DNA from: JALHVH01 sp964585685 | Lineage (GTDB): Bacteria; Acidobacteriota; Aminicenantia; Aminicenantales; Saccharicenantaceae | Direction: 5' to 3' | NCBI GenBank assembly: GCA_964585685.1 | Contig: CAZPEP010000003.1 | Location: forward strand, 1 to 30,985 | DNA: 30,985 bases | Shown: positions 6,698 to 13,225 of the stretch, piece after piece | Numbering within the stretch: the first letter of the stretch is position 1 | Layout of the letters: every line of letters starts with the position of its first letter | Program-made: the position numbers and the translations under genes | The notes under the pieces: model-generated | What the model saw: the letters and a program-made list of their open reading frames with translations, nothing else | The model's database searches: none | What the model was told of the DNA's origin: nothing

Positions 6698-7354
6698 ATG
6701 AAAGCGCTGACGAACGTTCGCTGGGCCCTCGTCGGGACCATGGGCAAGATGCTCCTCTGGATGTGGGCGAAGACGGCCCGGATCGAGGTCTCCGGGGGCG
6801 AAGCGTACCGGGAGCTCCGCCGGCAGAAGAAGCCCGTCATCCTACTCGTCTGGCACGGCCGTATCTTCCTCGCCCCCTATTTCTTCCGGAACCGGGGCGT
6901 CATGCCCCTCGTCAGCCCGAGCCGGGACGGCGAGATCGTGACCCAGGTCGTTCGCCGCTGGGGCTATAAGGTCTCGCGGGGGTCGAGCTCCCACTCCATC
7001 GTCCGGGCCTGGTTCGAGATGAAGAGGGAGCTCGAGGCGGGCGGGGAGGTCATCATCGTCCCCGACGGCCCGCGCGGGCCGGCTCGGGAGCTCAAGCCCG
7101 GCTGTCTCAAGCTCGCCCAGCAGACAGGCGCGCCCCTCGTCCCGTTCACATTCGCAACCTCGAGGAAGAAGGTCTTTGCGAGTTGGGACCGGTTCCTCGT
7201 TTTCAAGCCGTTCGCCCGGGTCCTGGCGGTCCTCGGCGAGCCTATAGCCGTTGACCCTGCACTCCGCGGCGAGGTCCTCGAGGCCGAACGGAAGCGCGTC
7301 GAGCGCCTCCTCGTCGACCTGGACGAGTGGGCGGAGAGAGGGGTCAGGCCATAA
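6698..7354 (+). CDS. DUF374 lysophospholipid-acyltransferase-like protein
   Basis: The 218-residue protein belongs to the DUF374 group related to lysophospholipid and lipid A acyltransferases. Visible landmarks are VILLVWHGRIFLAPYFF (the His of the HX4D-like block), MPLVSPSRDGEIVTQVVRRWGYKVSRGSSS, and the EVIIVPDGPRGPARELKPGCLKLAQQTGAPLVPFTF signature of the family. A weakly hydrophobic N-terminus could sit at the inner membrane. It likely transfers an acyl chain in envelope lipid synthesis; the substrate is unknown. The last codons (GVRP-stop) are contributed by the left arm of the palindromic repeat at 7341-7398, so that repeat may have replaced the original end of the gene. Confidence 0.85.
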   Translation: MKALTNVRWALVGTMGKMLLWMWAKTARIEVSGGEAYRELRRQKKPVILLVWHGRIFLAPYFFRNRGVMPLVSPSRDGEIVTQVVRRWGYKVSRGSSSHSIVRAWFEMKRELEAGGEVIIVPDGPRGPARELKPGCLKLAQQTGAPLVPFTFATSRKKVFASWDRFLVFKPFARVLAVLGEPIAVDPALRGEVLEAERKRVERLLVDLDEWAERGVRP

Positions 7355-7398
7355 TATTCAGGTGTAAGATTAATAACTTGAATATTAGGACCTGACCC
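7341..7398. repeat. Palindromic repeat, GGGTCAGG-ended, copy 1
   Basis: Arms 7341-7360 and 7379-7398 are 20 bp long with 18 matches, around an 18-nt A/T-rich loop. The outer GGGTCAGG is shared with the palindrome at 11643-11710, while the inner arm sequence differs. This resembles REP-type palindromes that are mobilised in trans by REP-associated transposases; no such transposase is in the window. The left arm encodes the end of the DUF374 gene and the right arm supplies TTGAAT, a plausible -35 for the next gene. Confidence 0.75.
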
Positions 7399-7406
7399 TT
7401 TATTAT
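7378..7406 (+). promoter_or_regulatory. Promoter of the TPR gene, -35 inside the palindrome
   Basis: TTGAAT (7378-7383), a 17-bp spacer and TATTAT (7401-7406). The predicted start is near 7413, leaving a short leader that includes GGAGG before ATG 7427. The -35 lies at the loop edge and right arm of the repeat. Confidence 0.55.
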
Positions 7407-7426
7407 CTTAGGCATCGGAGGGAAAA

Positions 7427-8224
7427 ATGAAAAGAACATTATTCTTTGCGGTCGGCCTCGTTGCCGTCCTGGCGCTGGCCGGGACCGGGTTCGGGCAGAC
7501 GGCGGCCGAACACATCGTTAAGGGAGATGAATACTTTGCCATGTTCGAGGACCAGAAGGCGCTCGACGCGTACCTGGCGGCCGTCCAGCTCGAACCCGGC
7601 AACTACGAGGCCCTGTGGAAGGCGGCCCGCGGGATTGTGGACGTCTCCGACCTCATCACCGGGAAGGACAAGGAGTCTAAAGAGAAGCGGCGGAAAATGT
7701 ACAACGACGCCGTCTCTTACGCCAACAAGGCCGTCGCGGCCAATCCCGGCGACACTTGGGGGCATTTCTTCCTGTCCTCTTCCATGGGCAACAAGGCGCT
7801 CCTGATGAGCACCAAGGACCAGATCGACGCCTCGAAGAAGATCCGGTCCGAGATCGATAAGGCCATCGAGCTCGACGGGTCGAACGACCTGGCCTATCAC
7901 GCCCTCGGCCGCTGGCACAGACGCATGGCCGAGATCGGCGGAGCCAAGCGGTTTTTCGGGGGCCTGATATACGGCTCCATCCCCAAGGGGTCCTTCGCCG
8001 ATGCCGAGAAGGCGTTCCAGAAGGCCATCGAGCTCAAGCCGGACTACCTCAATCACCACATCGAGCTCGCCCGGACCTACATGGCGATGGGCAAGTTCGA
8101 CCTGGCCGTGCCGGGGTATCAGAAGGCGATCGACCTCCTGATGACGGCGTCCAAGGACAATGACCTCAAGGCCGAGGCTGCGGTCGAGATCGAGAAGGCG
8201 AAGAGAAAACAGAAGCTTGACTGA
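7427..8224 (+). CDS. Exported TPR-repeat protein
   Basis: The 265-residue protein has a signal peptide (MKRTLFFAVGLVAVLALAGTGFGQ) and a mature part made of tetratricopeptide-like helical pairs. The clearest are AAEHIVKGDEYFAMFEDQKALDAYLAAVQLEPGNYEALW (about 26-64), the KAIELDGSNDLAYHALGRWHRRMAEIGG unit and the last two, FADAEKAFQKAIELKPDYLNHHIELARTYMAMGKFDLAVPGYQKAIDL. TPR arrays act as protein-protein docking surfaces, here in the periplasm. No catalytic domain is evident, so no specific partner can be named. A good GGAGG site precedes the ATG. It converges on the AMMECR1 gene with only 12 bp between stop codons. Confidence 0.85.
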   Translation: MKRTLFFAVGLVAVLALAGTGFGQTAAEHIVKGDEYFAMFEDQKALDAYLAAVQLEPGNYEALWKAARGIVDVSDLITGKDKESKEKRRKMYNDAVSYANKAVAANPGDTWGHFFLSSSMGNKALLMSTKDQIDASKKIRSEIDKAIELDGSNDLAYHALGRWHRRMAEIGGAKRFFGGLIYGSIPKGSFADAEKAFQKAIELKPDYLNHHIELARTYMAMGKFDLAVPGYQKAIDLLMTASKDNDLKAEAAVEIEKAKRKQKLD

Positions 8225-8236
8225 GGCCCGGCGGCT

Positions 8237-8788
8237 TCAGCGTTCCTCGGAGAAGACCCGGGCCTCGAACACCTCGATCCGGGCCCCCTTCTTCCATTCG
8301 TCTGGGAGAAGTCCGGCTTTGAGACAGCCGTGCCGGAGGTATTCCTCCCGGCTCCAGCCGTACTCGTCTGGGACCTGGGGGAGCAGGAGCCCCCGGCGCG
8401 ACCCTTTGGAGACGACGATCCCGTGCCGGCCGACCTCCACCTCGTCGGGGCTCCCGACGGGCTTGGGAACGGTGAGGACGGAGATCTCGATCGTCGTCCG
8501 GGCGAGTTCCTCGGGAGTCAGGGACTCGAAGCGGTAATCCTGGCTGGCCGCCGCCACAGCCATTTCGGCGACGGTTTCGTCGAGGGGTTTGTAGGGGAGC
8601 GGGTAGCCGACGCATCCCCTGAGCTCGCCGCCTGCCTTGAGCGTCACGAACGCGCCCTGCTTCTCCTTGAACGCCGGGTTGCGGTCCTCGAGCCGGAGCC
8701 GGCCGCCGGCGGCGAAATGGTTCTCGATGGCCCGGCGTGCCAAGCCGAGGAGGGCTCGTTCCTGTTCCCGGGTAAGCTCAGCGCTCAT
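8237..8788 (-). CDS. AMMECR1-domain protein (AmmeMemoRadiSam system protein A type)
   Basis: The 183-residue protein has the AMMECR1 domain along most of its length, with the diagnostic GAFVTLKAGGELRGCVGYPLPYKPLDETVAEMAVAAASQDYRF region, the EISVLTVPKPV strand and the GLLLPQVPDEYGWSREEYLRHGCLKAGLLPDEW block. In many bacteria and archaea this domain is encoded with a Memo-like dioxygenase homologue and a radical-SAM protein; neither is in this window, so here it stands without those partners. Its biochemical role is unsettled. The start ATG 8788 overlaps the stop of the upstream small gene (ATGA), so the two are coupled. Confidence 0.92.
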   Translation of the reverse strand: MSAELTREQERALLGLARRAIENHFAAGGRLRLEDRNPAFKEKQGAFVTLKAGGELRGCVGYPLPYKPLDETVAEMAVAAASQDYRFESLTPEELARTTIEISVLTVPKPVGSPDEVEVGRHGIVVSKGSRRGLLLPQVPDEYGWSREEYLRHGCLKAGLLPDEWKKGARIEVFEARVFSEER

Positions 8789-9183
8789 CGTCCGTTCCTC
8801 CCTCCGGGCGACGCGATCGGCACAGGCGACAGGACGAAATCGCCGTCGTATTCCACGGAGAACGCCTTGAGGACAAGGGCCTTCCGCGCTTCGAGGCGCG
8901 CTTCAAGGAAGAGCTTCCCGCAGCCGAACGGCCGGAGGGCATCTTTATTTGCTGCGGGCCGACCGGGGCCGACAGCGAAGAAGCCGATCACCGTAGCGCC
9001 GAGGACACGGTCCAATGTCCTGAGGTCGGCGCCCGAGAAGGGCCGGCCGCCGGCCGCGGGGACGAGGGCTTCGACGACGAACCTGGGACCGCGCCTGTGG
9101 CCGATGAGATAACCCCGCGCCCCGCCCAGGAGCGCGAACGCTTCGAGGGACCGCCGTGCTTCCACGGTCAGATAAGCATCCAT
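8785..9183 (-). CDS. Small conserved protein of unknown function (possibly JAB/MPN-like core)
   Basis: The 132-residue protein starts at ATG 9183 (MDAYLTVEARRSLEAFALLGGARGYLIGHRRGPRFVVEALVPA). The opening helix followed by 'GYLIGHRRG..FVVEALVPA' resembles the first half of a JAB/MPN domain, but the catalytic HxH...D residues of JAMM metalloproteases are absent, so if the fold is right it would be inactive. I cannot assign a function. It overlaps the AMMECR1 gene by 4 bp, pointing to a shared role. Longer readings upstream lie inside the methyltransferase gene. TATAAT lies 6 bp before this ATG, supporting this start and a leaderless message. Confidence 0.65.
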   Translation of the reverse strand: MDAYLTVEARRSLEAFALLGGARGYLIGHRRGPRFVVEALVPAAGGRPFSGADLRTLDRVLGATVIGFFAVGPGRPAANKDALRPFGCGKLFLEARLEARKALVLKAFSVEYDGDFVLSPVPIASPGGRNGR

Positions 9184-9189
9184 GTGAAC

Positions 9190-9195
9190 ATTATA
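9190..9195 (-). promoter_or_regulatory. -10 box of the small 8785-9183 gene, 6 bp from its start codon
   Basis: Minus-strand TATAAT at 9195-9190, 6 bp before ATG 9183. It contains the TAA stop codon of the upstream methyltransferase gene (9193-9191). No clear -35 box is visible and there is no Shine-Dalgarno sequence. Confidence 0.5.
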
Positions 9196-9991
9196 TCCTT
9201 TTTCGCGCCAGGACCATGATGCTGTAGCCCTTGAGAAAGAAGAGGAACATGTCGAGGCGCGACAAGAGCCAGACCAGAGGGTAGACGGTGGCATAGACCT
9301 TGAATTTTCCGGATTGGGCTTGATATTCCTCGGCCGTGGAGGGCTTGATATGCCCGTCGCGCAGGGCGTCTTTCGCGGCCCCCCGGGCGGTCATCCTGAT
9401 ATAGGCGAGATTGAGGGCGAGCTCGATGAGCTCGGATACGAACTTGGAATAGGTCCTTGTGCGGACGACCTCGAAGCCTGCGGCCTCGAGCTTGGCGCCG
9501 AGCTCTTTCCTCGAGTACCCCTCGCGCTTGTGACCGTAGAATTCGAGCTTCATGCCCAGGGCCGCCCTCAGCCTATGGAGGAGGAAGAGGCGCCCCGTAT
9601 GCGGGGTGACGACGACGAGCTCGCCCCCGTCCTTGAGGACCCGGCGGCATTCCCGGAGGCACTCGTCATCGTTGTCGATGTGCTCGAGGTAATCCAGGCA
9701 GGTCGCGAGGTCGAAGGCCCCGGAACGGAACGGCAGGACGCCTTCGGGCATCCGGACGAGGCCCTTCCCCAGGAGCTCTTTAGCCGCCTTGAGGTTGGCC
9801 ATATCCTGATCGGCGCTTGCCCAGAGCCCGTCCTTCTTCCTGAGATACCAACTCAGGATCCCCTGGGCGCAGCCGATGTCGAGCGCAATCCGCGCGGGAT
9901 CGCGTGCCAGCCACTTATCAAGGAGCCGGAGCTTGTCCCGTTTTTTAATGGACTTCTCGGCGATCCGGATCTGCCAGGGGATGTCCCTCAT
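9191..9991 (-). CDS. Class I SAM-dependent methyltransferase
   Basis: The 266-residue protein has motif I ALDIGCAQGILSWYL at residues 36-50 for SAM binding, the acidic ASADQDM after strand 2, ATCLDYLEHIDNDDECLRECRRVLKDGGELVVVTPH (post-motif and motif III) and a C-terminal half unlike simple methyltransferases, ending with a hydrophobic YPLVWLLSRLDMFLFFLKGYSIMVLA stretch that may touch the membrane. The family includes many glycan or lipid modifying enzymes, and the substrate here is unknown. It has its own near-consensus promoter with the -10 box 6 bp from the ATG. The 8785-9183 gene starts 8 bp after its stop. Confidence 0.87.
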   Translation of the reverse strand: MRDIPWQIRIAEKSIKKRDKLRLLDKWLARDPARIALDIGCAQGILSWYLRKKDGLWASADQDMANLKAAKELLGKGLVRMPEGVLPFRSGAFDLATCLDYLEHIDNDDECLRECRRVLKDGGELVVVTPHTGRLFLLHRLRAALGMKLEFYGHKREGYSRKELGAKLEAAGFEVVRTRTYSKFVSELIELALNLAYIRMTARGAAKDALRDGHIKPSTAEEYQAQSGKFKVYATVYPLVWLLSRLDMFLFFLKGYSIMVLARKRI

Positions 9992-9997
9992 GCCCGC

Positions 9998-10026
9998 ATT
10001 ATATTTTCGCCGCCCGGAATTCGCAA
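9998..10026 (-). promoter_or_regulatory. Promoter of the methyltransferase gene, leaderless layout
   Basis: Minus strand TTGCGA (10026-10021), 17-bp spacer, TATAAT (10003-9998), then 6 bp to ATG 9991. This is the clearest example of the leaderless pattern in the window: both boxes are good and there is no room for a ribosome binding site. Confidence 0.7.
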
Positions 10027-10073
10027 GCTAACGCATTCCGGCGATCCCTCGACTGGGCTGTGGCGTGGACGCC

Positions 10074-10103
10074 TTGACTTGGCCGGTGAATCGGGGCTAA
10101 ACT
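10074..10103 (+). promoter_or_regulatory. Promoter of the MBL hydrolase / recombinase operon
   Basis: TTGACT (10074-10079), 18-bp spacer, TAAACT (10098-10103). The transcript would carry a short leader containing GAGGGAG before ATG 10123, so this gene uses a normal leader, unlike its divergent neighbour. Confidence 0.6.
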
Positions 10104-10122
10104 GGGGTTCGAGGCGAGGGAG

Positions 10123-10743
10123 ATGAAGTACGAACTGGTGATCGTCGGGGCGCTCGAGACCAACTGCTATCTGGCCTACGACGCCCGGACGCTTGAGTGC
10201 GCCATCATCGACCCCGGCTCCGAGCCGGAGAAGATCTTCCCGGTCATCGCCAGCCTCGGCCTCAAGCCGACGATGATCCTCAACACCCACGGACACCCCG
10301 ACCACGGCGGGGCGAATTATGACATGAAGGAGCGCTTCGACGTCCCCCTCCTTATCCACCGCCTGGACCAGCCCCTCCTTGAAGCCATGAAGGATTCCGA
10401 ACTGAGCCTTATGCTCGGGGCGAAGGAATCCCCGGCGCCCGACCGCTTCTTCGAGGACGAAGAGAGGATTGCCGTTGGCAAGGCCTCGTTCACGGTGATC
10501 CACCTGCCGGGGCATTCGCCGGGAAGCGTGGGTTTCCATGGCCACGGGACCCTTTTCTCCGGGGACACGCTCTTCAGCGAGGGCGTCGGGAGGACGGACC
10601 TCCCCGGCGGGTCGCGCAAGGACCTCGAGCGTTCCATCCGGACGAAGCTCCACACGCTCCCCCCGAAGACCCTGGTCATGCCAGGCCACGGCCCGCTGAC
10701 CACGATCGGCAGGGAAATCGAATTGAACCCGTCCCTGACATGA
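10123..10743 (+). CDS. MBL-fold metal-dependent hydrolase (glyoxalase II / YcbL-like)
   Basis: The 206-residue protein has the metallo-beta-lactamase fold metal ligands in order: THGHPDHGG at residues 55-63 (H56, H58, D60, H61), the LPGHSPGSVGFH histidine, the LFSGDTLFSEGVGRTDLPGGS aspartate and the late VMPGHGPLTT histidine. The LETNCYL opening and GRTDLPGGS motif are typical of the YcbL / hydroxyacylglutathione-hydrolase-like subgroup, which lacks the C-terminal glutathione-binding domain of true glyoxalase II. It most likely hydrolyses a thioester-type small molecule in the cytoplasm; the substrate is not determined by sequence. It overlaps the recombinase gene by 4 bp. Confidence 0.9.
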   Translation: MKYELVIVGALETNCYLAYDARTLECAIIDPGSEPEKIFPVIASLGLKPTMILNTHGHPDHGGANYDMKERFDVPLLIHRLDQPLLEAMKDSELSLMLGAKESPAPDRFFEDEERIAVGKASFTVIHLPGHSPGSVGFHGHGTLFSGDTLFSEGVGRTDLPGGSRKDLERSIRTKLHTLPPKTLVMPGHGPLTTIGREIELNPSLT

Positions 10744-11642
10744 AGGACCTTCCTTCCCCGGCCGAGGCGGCCGTCCGGTCGTTCCTCGATTACCTCTCCA
10801 TCGAAAAGGGATTGTCCGCCAACACCCTGTCCGCTTACGGCCGTGACCTCGGGAAACTCCGTCTCTTCCTGGAAAAGGAGAAGATCGCCTGGAAGAGGGC
10901 GAAGGAAGAGGATCTCATGGGGTTCGTCCGCGCGCAGAGCCGGAGCGGGCTCTCCGCCCGGTCGCTGGCCCGGCTCATTTCGGCCGTTCGGTCGTTCTAC
11001 AGATATCTCCTCCTTGACGGGATCGTCGCCGCGGACCCGACGGAGCGGCTCTCGTCCCCCTCGGTCTGGCTCTCCCTCCCCAAGTTCCTGACGGTCAACG
11101 AGGTCAAATCGCTCCTGGCCGCGCCGGACCCGGGCCAACCCCGGGGAGTCCGCGACCGGGCCATGCTCGAGGTCCTCTACGGCGCCGGCCTGAGGGTATC
11201 GGAGCTTGTTGCCCTGAAACCAGGGGAAGTCAACCTCGAGGACGGCTTCCTCATCTGCCGGGGCAAGGGGGGGAAGGAGCGGATCGTCCCTCTGGGGGGG
11301 GCGGCCTGCCGGGCGATCAGGGACTACCTCGCCGAAACGCGCCCGCTCCTCGACAAACGATCGACCGGGCCACTCTTCCTCACCCGGCGTGGCGGCGCGT
11401 TCACCCGGCAGGGATTCTGGAAGCTCCTCAAACAGCATGCCCGGACGGTGGGCGTCGCCTCGAAGATCAGCCCGCACGTCCTGAGGCATTCCTTCGCCAC
11501 CCACCTGCTCGAGCGCGGCGCCGACCTCAGGTCCGTCCAGATCATGCTCGGCCACAGCCAGATCACGACGACCCAGATCTACACCCACGTCAGCCGCGAC
11601 CGCCTCCGCAAGGTCTACGACAAGTACCATCCGAGAGCTTGA
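10740..11642 (+). CDS. xerD: Site-specific tyrosine recombinase, XerC/XerD type
   Basis: The 300-residue protein has the N-terminal SAM-like core-binding domain (residues about 8-95) and the catalytic domain with all active-site residues: R152 (GAGLRVSELVAL), K176 (CRGKGGKERIVPL), H246 and R249 (PHVLRHSFATHLLERG), H272 (MLGHSQITTTQIYTHV) and the nucleophile Y281. Xer proteins resolve chromosome dimers at dif before division. The ending RLRKVYDKYHPRA is closer to E. coli XerD than XerC, but assignment between the two is tentative; single-Xer systems also exist. Coupling to an MBL hydrolase by ATGA overlap is not explained by function. The stop is directly followed by a perfect 29-bp palindrome. 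Confidence 0.88.
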   Translation: MKDLPSPAEAAVRSFLDYLSIEKGLSANTLSAYGRDLGKLRLFLEKEKIAWKRAKEEDLMGFVRAQSRSGLSARSLARLISAVRSFYRYLLLDGIVAADPTERLSSPSVWLSLPKFLTVNEVKSLLAAPDPGQPRGVRDRAMLEVLYGAGLRVSELVALKPGEVNLEDGFLICRGKGGKERIVPLGGAACRAIRDYLAETRPLLDKRSTGPLFLTRRGGAFTRQGFWKLLKQHARTVGVASKISPHVLRHSFATHLLERGADLRSVQIMLGHSQITTTQIYTHVSRDRLRKVYDKYHPRA

Positions 11643-11710
11643 GAGGGGTCAGGTCTCAATTTTCAAGTTTTTTGCCGGGCGAAAACTTGAAAATTGAGAC
11701 CTGACCCCTC
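11643..11710. repeat. Perfect 29-bp palindromic repeat, GGGTCAGG-ended, copy 2
   Basis: Arms 11643-11671 and 11682-11710 are exact reverse complements of 29 bp around a 10-nt loop (TTGCCGGGCG). It fills exactly the space between the stop codon of the recombinase (ends 11642) and the stop of the convergent gene (11709-11711), overlapping the latter by two bases. The outer GGGGTCAGG is shared with copy 1 at 7341. In RNA from either strand it would form a very stable hairpin and could end transcription or protect both mRNA 3' ends, although no T-run follows. Confidence 0.85.
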
Positions 11711-12398
11711 AGCGATGCGGTGTTATGGTCAGGGTGACCTTGACCTCGTGAAAATTCGAGAGCGGGCCGGCGGGCGGCGGTGCGGAAGAAGGCTGGTAGC
11801 GCTTCCAGGCCCATCGAAAGACGCATTTGGCGGGCCCGTTCCGGATCTCCTTTTCTTCCAGGGAGACGTCGTTGGACCCCTCCGACACGGCGTCGTCGTA
11901 GCCCGCCGCGGTCGCGGCCGCGAACTCCGTCCGCGAGCAGGGGAGGATGAGAGCGAACTTTTCCGGCGAATCGTTCCGGGGCACGGTGAAACCTTCGACG
12001 GTGAAAAAGAAGCGGAGCCGGCCTCCCTCGCTGAGGACATAGTTCATCCGGAGGACGGGGCGGACCGGAAAGTCCTTCTCGGACAGGAAACCCCCGGCTC
12101 CGGCCCGCTTGGCCTGTTCCTTCATCTCCCATAGGACGGTTTCCAGAGAGGCGTGGTACAGGATGTAATCGGGGTCGTCCCCTTCCATGGTCCCGGACCA
12201 GAGGGCTTCGTAGGCGTATTCCCCCGAGAAGTCCGTCGCGTCCCGGGTGATGGCGTACCGGCCCCGGGTCTCGAGGCGGATCCGGACGTCCCACCAGCCC
12301 GAGCCGTCCGCGGCCGGGGCGGAGGTGGGGAGGAAGACCAGGGCGGCCAGCCCGAGAGCGAGCACGCTCCGCGACAGGGAGGTCGTTGGAAACCTCAT
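11709..12398 (-). CDS. Exported protein of unknown function
   Basis: The 229-residue protein starts at ATG 12398 with a signal peptide (MRFPTTSLSRSVLALGLAALVFLPTSAPAADG). The mature part is rich in predicted beta strands (GWWDVRIRLETRGRYAITRDATDFSGEYAYEALWSGTMEGDDPDYILYHA; then LRFFFTVEGFTVPRN and a closing VKVTLTITPHR strand), compatible with a periplasmic beta-sandwich. I recognise no family. GGAGAAAGGA precedes this ATG; an upstream in-frame TTG would add only five residues. It is transcribed divergently from the TetR/efflux operon from an overlapping promoter pair, so TetR may regulate it as well. Confidence 0.72.
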   Translation of the reverse strand: MRFPTTSLSRSVLALGLAALVFLPTSAPAADGSGWWDVRIRLETRGRYAITRDATDFSGEYAYEALWSGTMEGDDPDYILYHASLETVLWEMKEQAKRAGAGGFLSEKDFPVRPVLRMNYVLSEGGRLRFFFTVEGFTVPRNDSPEKFALILPCSRTEFAAATAAGYDDAVSEGSNDVSLEEKEIRNGPAKCVFRWAWKRYQPSSAPPPAGPLSNFHEVKVTLTITPHR

Positions 12399-12417
12399 CG
12401 GTCCTTTCTCCAAGCGT

Positions 12418-12447
12418 ATTCTAGATGATTTGAAAAGCTCTTGACAA
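12418..12447 (-). promoter_or_regulatory. Promoter of the exported 11709-12398 gene
   Basis: Minus strand TTGTCA (12447-12442), 18-bp spacer, TAGAAT (12423-12418). Its -35 hexamer overlaps the -35 of the divergent TetR promoter (TTGACA 12441-12446) on the other strand, so the two promoters exclude each other sterically. Confidence 0.6.
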
Positions 12448-12469
12448 GCCCAAGGCTTTCGGCTATTCT
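12441..12469 (+). promoter_or_regulatory. Promoter of the TetR / RND efflux operon
   Basis: TTGACA (12441-12446) is a perfect -35; after 17 bp comes TATTCT (12464-12469). The start would be near 12476, giving a leader of about 57 nt that contains the direct repeats at 12482-12519. Confidence 0.72.
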
Positions 12470-12481
12470 AATTGAACTTTA

Positions 12482-12519
12482 GGGTCAAGTAATTAAACCC
12501 TCGGGTTCAGTATGTAAAC
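12482..12519. promoter_or_regulatory. Candidate TetR operator: two 17-bp direct repeats, 21 bp apart
   Basis: GGGTCAAGTAATTAAAC (12482-12498) and GGGTTCAGTATGTAAAC (12503-12519) match at 13 of 17 positions with a 21-bp period, two helical turns. They lie between the -10 box and the TetR GTG start, the expected place for an autorepressor site. The first copy followed by CC is also a partial palindrome (GGGT...ACCC). The regulator that binds is inferred from position only. Confidence 0.5.
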
Positions 12520-12532
12520 GAAAGAGTCTAAC

Positions 12533-13225
12533 GTGAGTGTGATCGACCTGAAGAAAGAGCGCGAGCGGAAGCGCCGCGAGGCCAACAAGGAGACCATCCT
12601 CCATGCGACCGAGTCCGTCATCATCTGCAAAGGCGTGCGGGCCGCGACGATGGACGACATCGCCCGCGAGTCCCAATTCTCCAAAGCGACGCTCTACCAG
12701 TACTTCCGGAGCAAGTCCGAGCTCGTCGACGAGATCGTCCTGCACTATCATGACGATATGCGGGAGATCCTCGAAAAGATCCGTTCGCGCGACCTCAGCG
12801 CCGTCGAGAAGCTCCGCCGGATCATCCGGTCCTCGATCGAGTTCCACGATGCCAAAGAGAACGTCTCCCGGGTCCTGATGACCGACGAGGCTGTCCGCAA
12901 CCGCATGAGGGCCTTCCTCTCGCGCGAGAAGGAGAGCCTGTCCCCCGACGAGAAACGTCTGTGCCGGGTCATGTACGGGAAGCTCAAGGCGCTCGTGGAC
13001 ATCGGCGCGTCCATCCTCCGGGAGGGCGTCCGAAGCGGCGAGTTCCGGGAGATGGATATCGACGCCGCCCTCACGTTCCTCGGCGCCGTCCTCCAGGGCC
13101 TGTTCCACGTCACCGCATCGAACATCCCCCGGCTCGGGCCCCGAGAGAAAACGGAGATCATCATGGAGTTCTTGATGAAAGGGATCGCGGCTGCGCCCGA
13201 TCCCCGTAAAGGAGAGTCGATATGA
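12533..13225 (+). CDS. TetR/AcrR-family transcriptional regulator
   Basis: The 230-residue protein has the TetR N-terminal DNA-binding domain at residues about 17-65: ETILHATESVIICKGVRAATMDDIARESQFSKATLYQYFRSKSELVDEIV, including the typical ATMDDIA...TLYQYF helix-turn-helix and helix 4. The C-terminal ligand domain is all-helical and divergent, so the inducer cannot be read. The start is GTG 12533 (MSVIDLKKE); GTG 12539 is an alternative. Its stop overlaps the ATG of the TolC-like gene (13222-13225), so regulator and pump are made from one message, and autorepression would control the whole operon. Confidence 0.92.
   Translation: MSVIDLKKERERKRREANKETILHATESVIICKGVRAATMDDIARESQFSKATLYQYFRSKSELVDEIVLHYHDDMREILEKIRSRDLSAVEKLRRIIRSSIEFHDAKENVSRVLMTDEAVRNRMRAFLSREKESLSPDEKRLCRVMYGKLKALVDIGASILREGVRSGEFREMDIDAALTFLGAVLQGLFHVTASNIPRLGPREKTEIIMEFLMKGIAAAPDPRKGESI

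Noticed and set aside
11643..11710. dif site for the adjacent Xer recombinase
   Set aside because: dif has about 28 bp with two 11-bp half-sites and a 6-bp centre; this palindrome is longer, with 29-bp arms and a different sequence, and shares its ends with a copy elsewhere.
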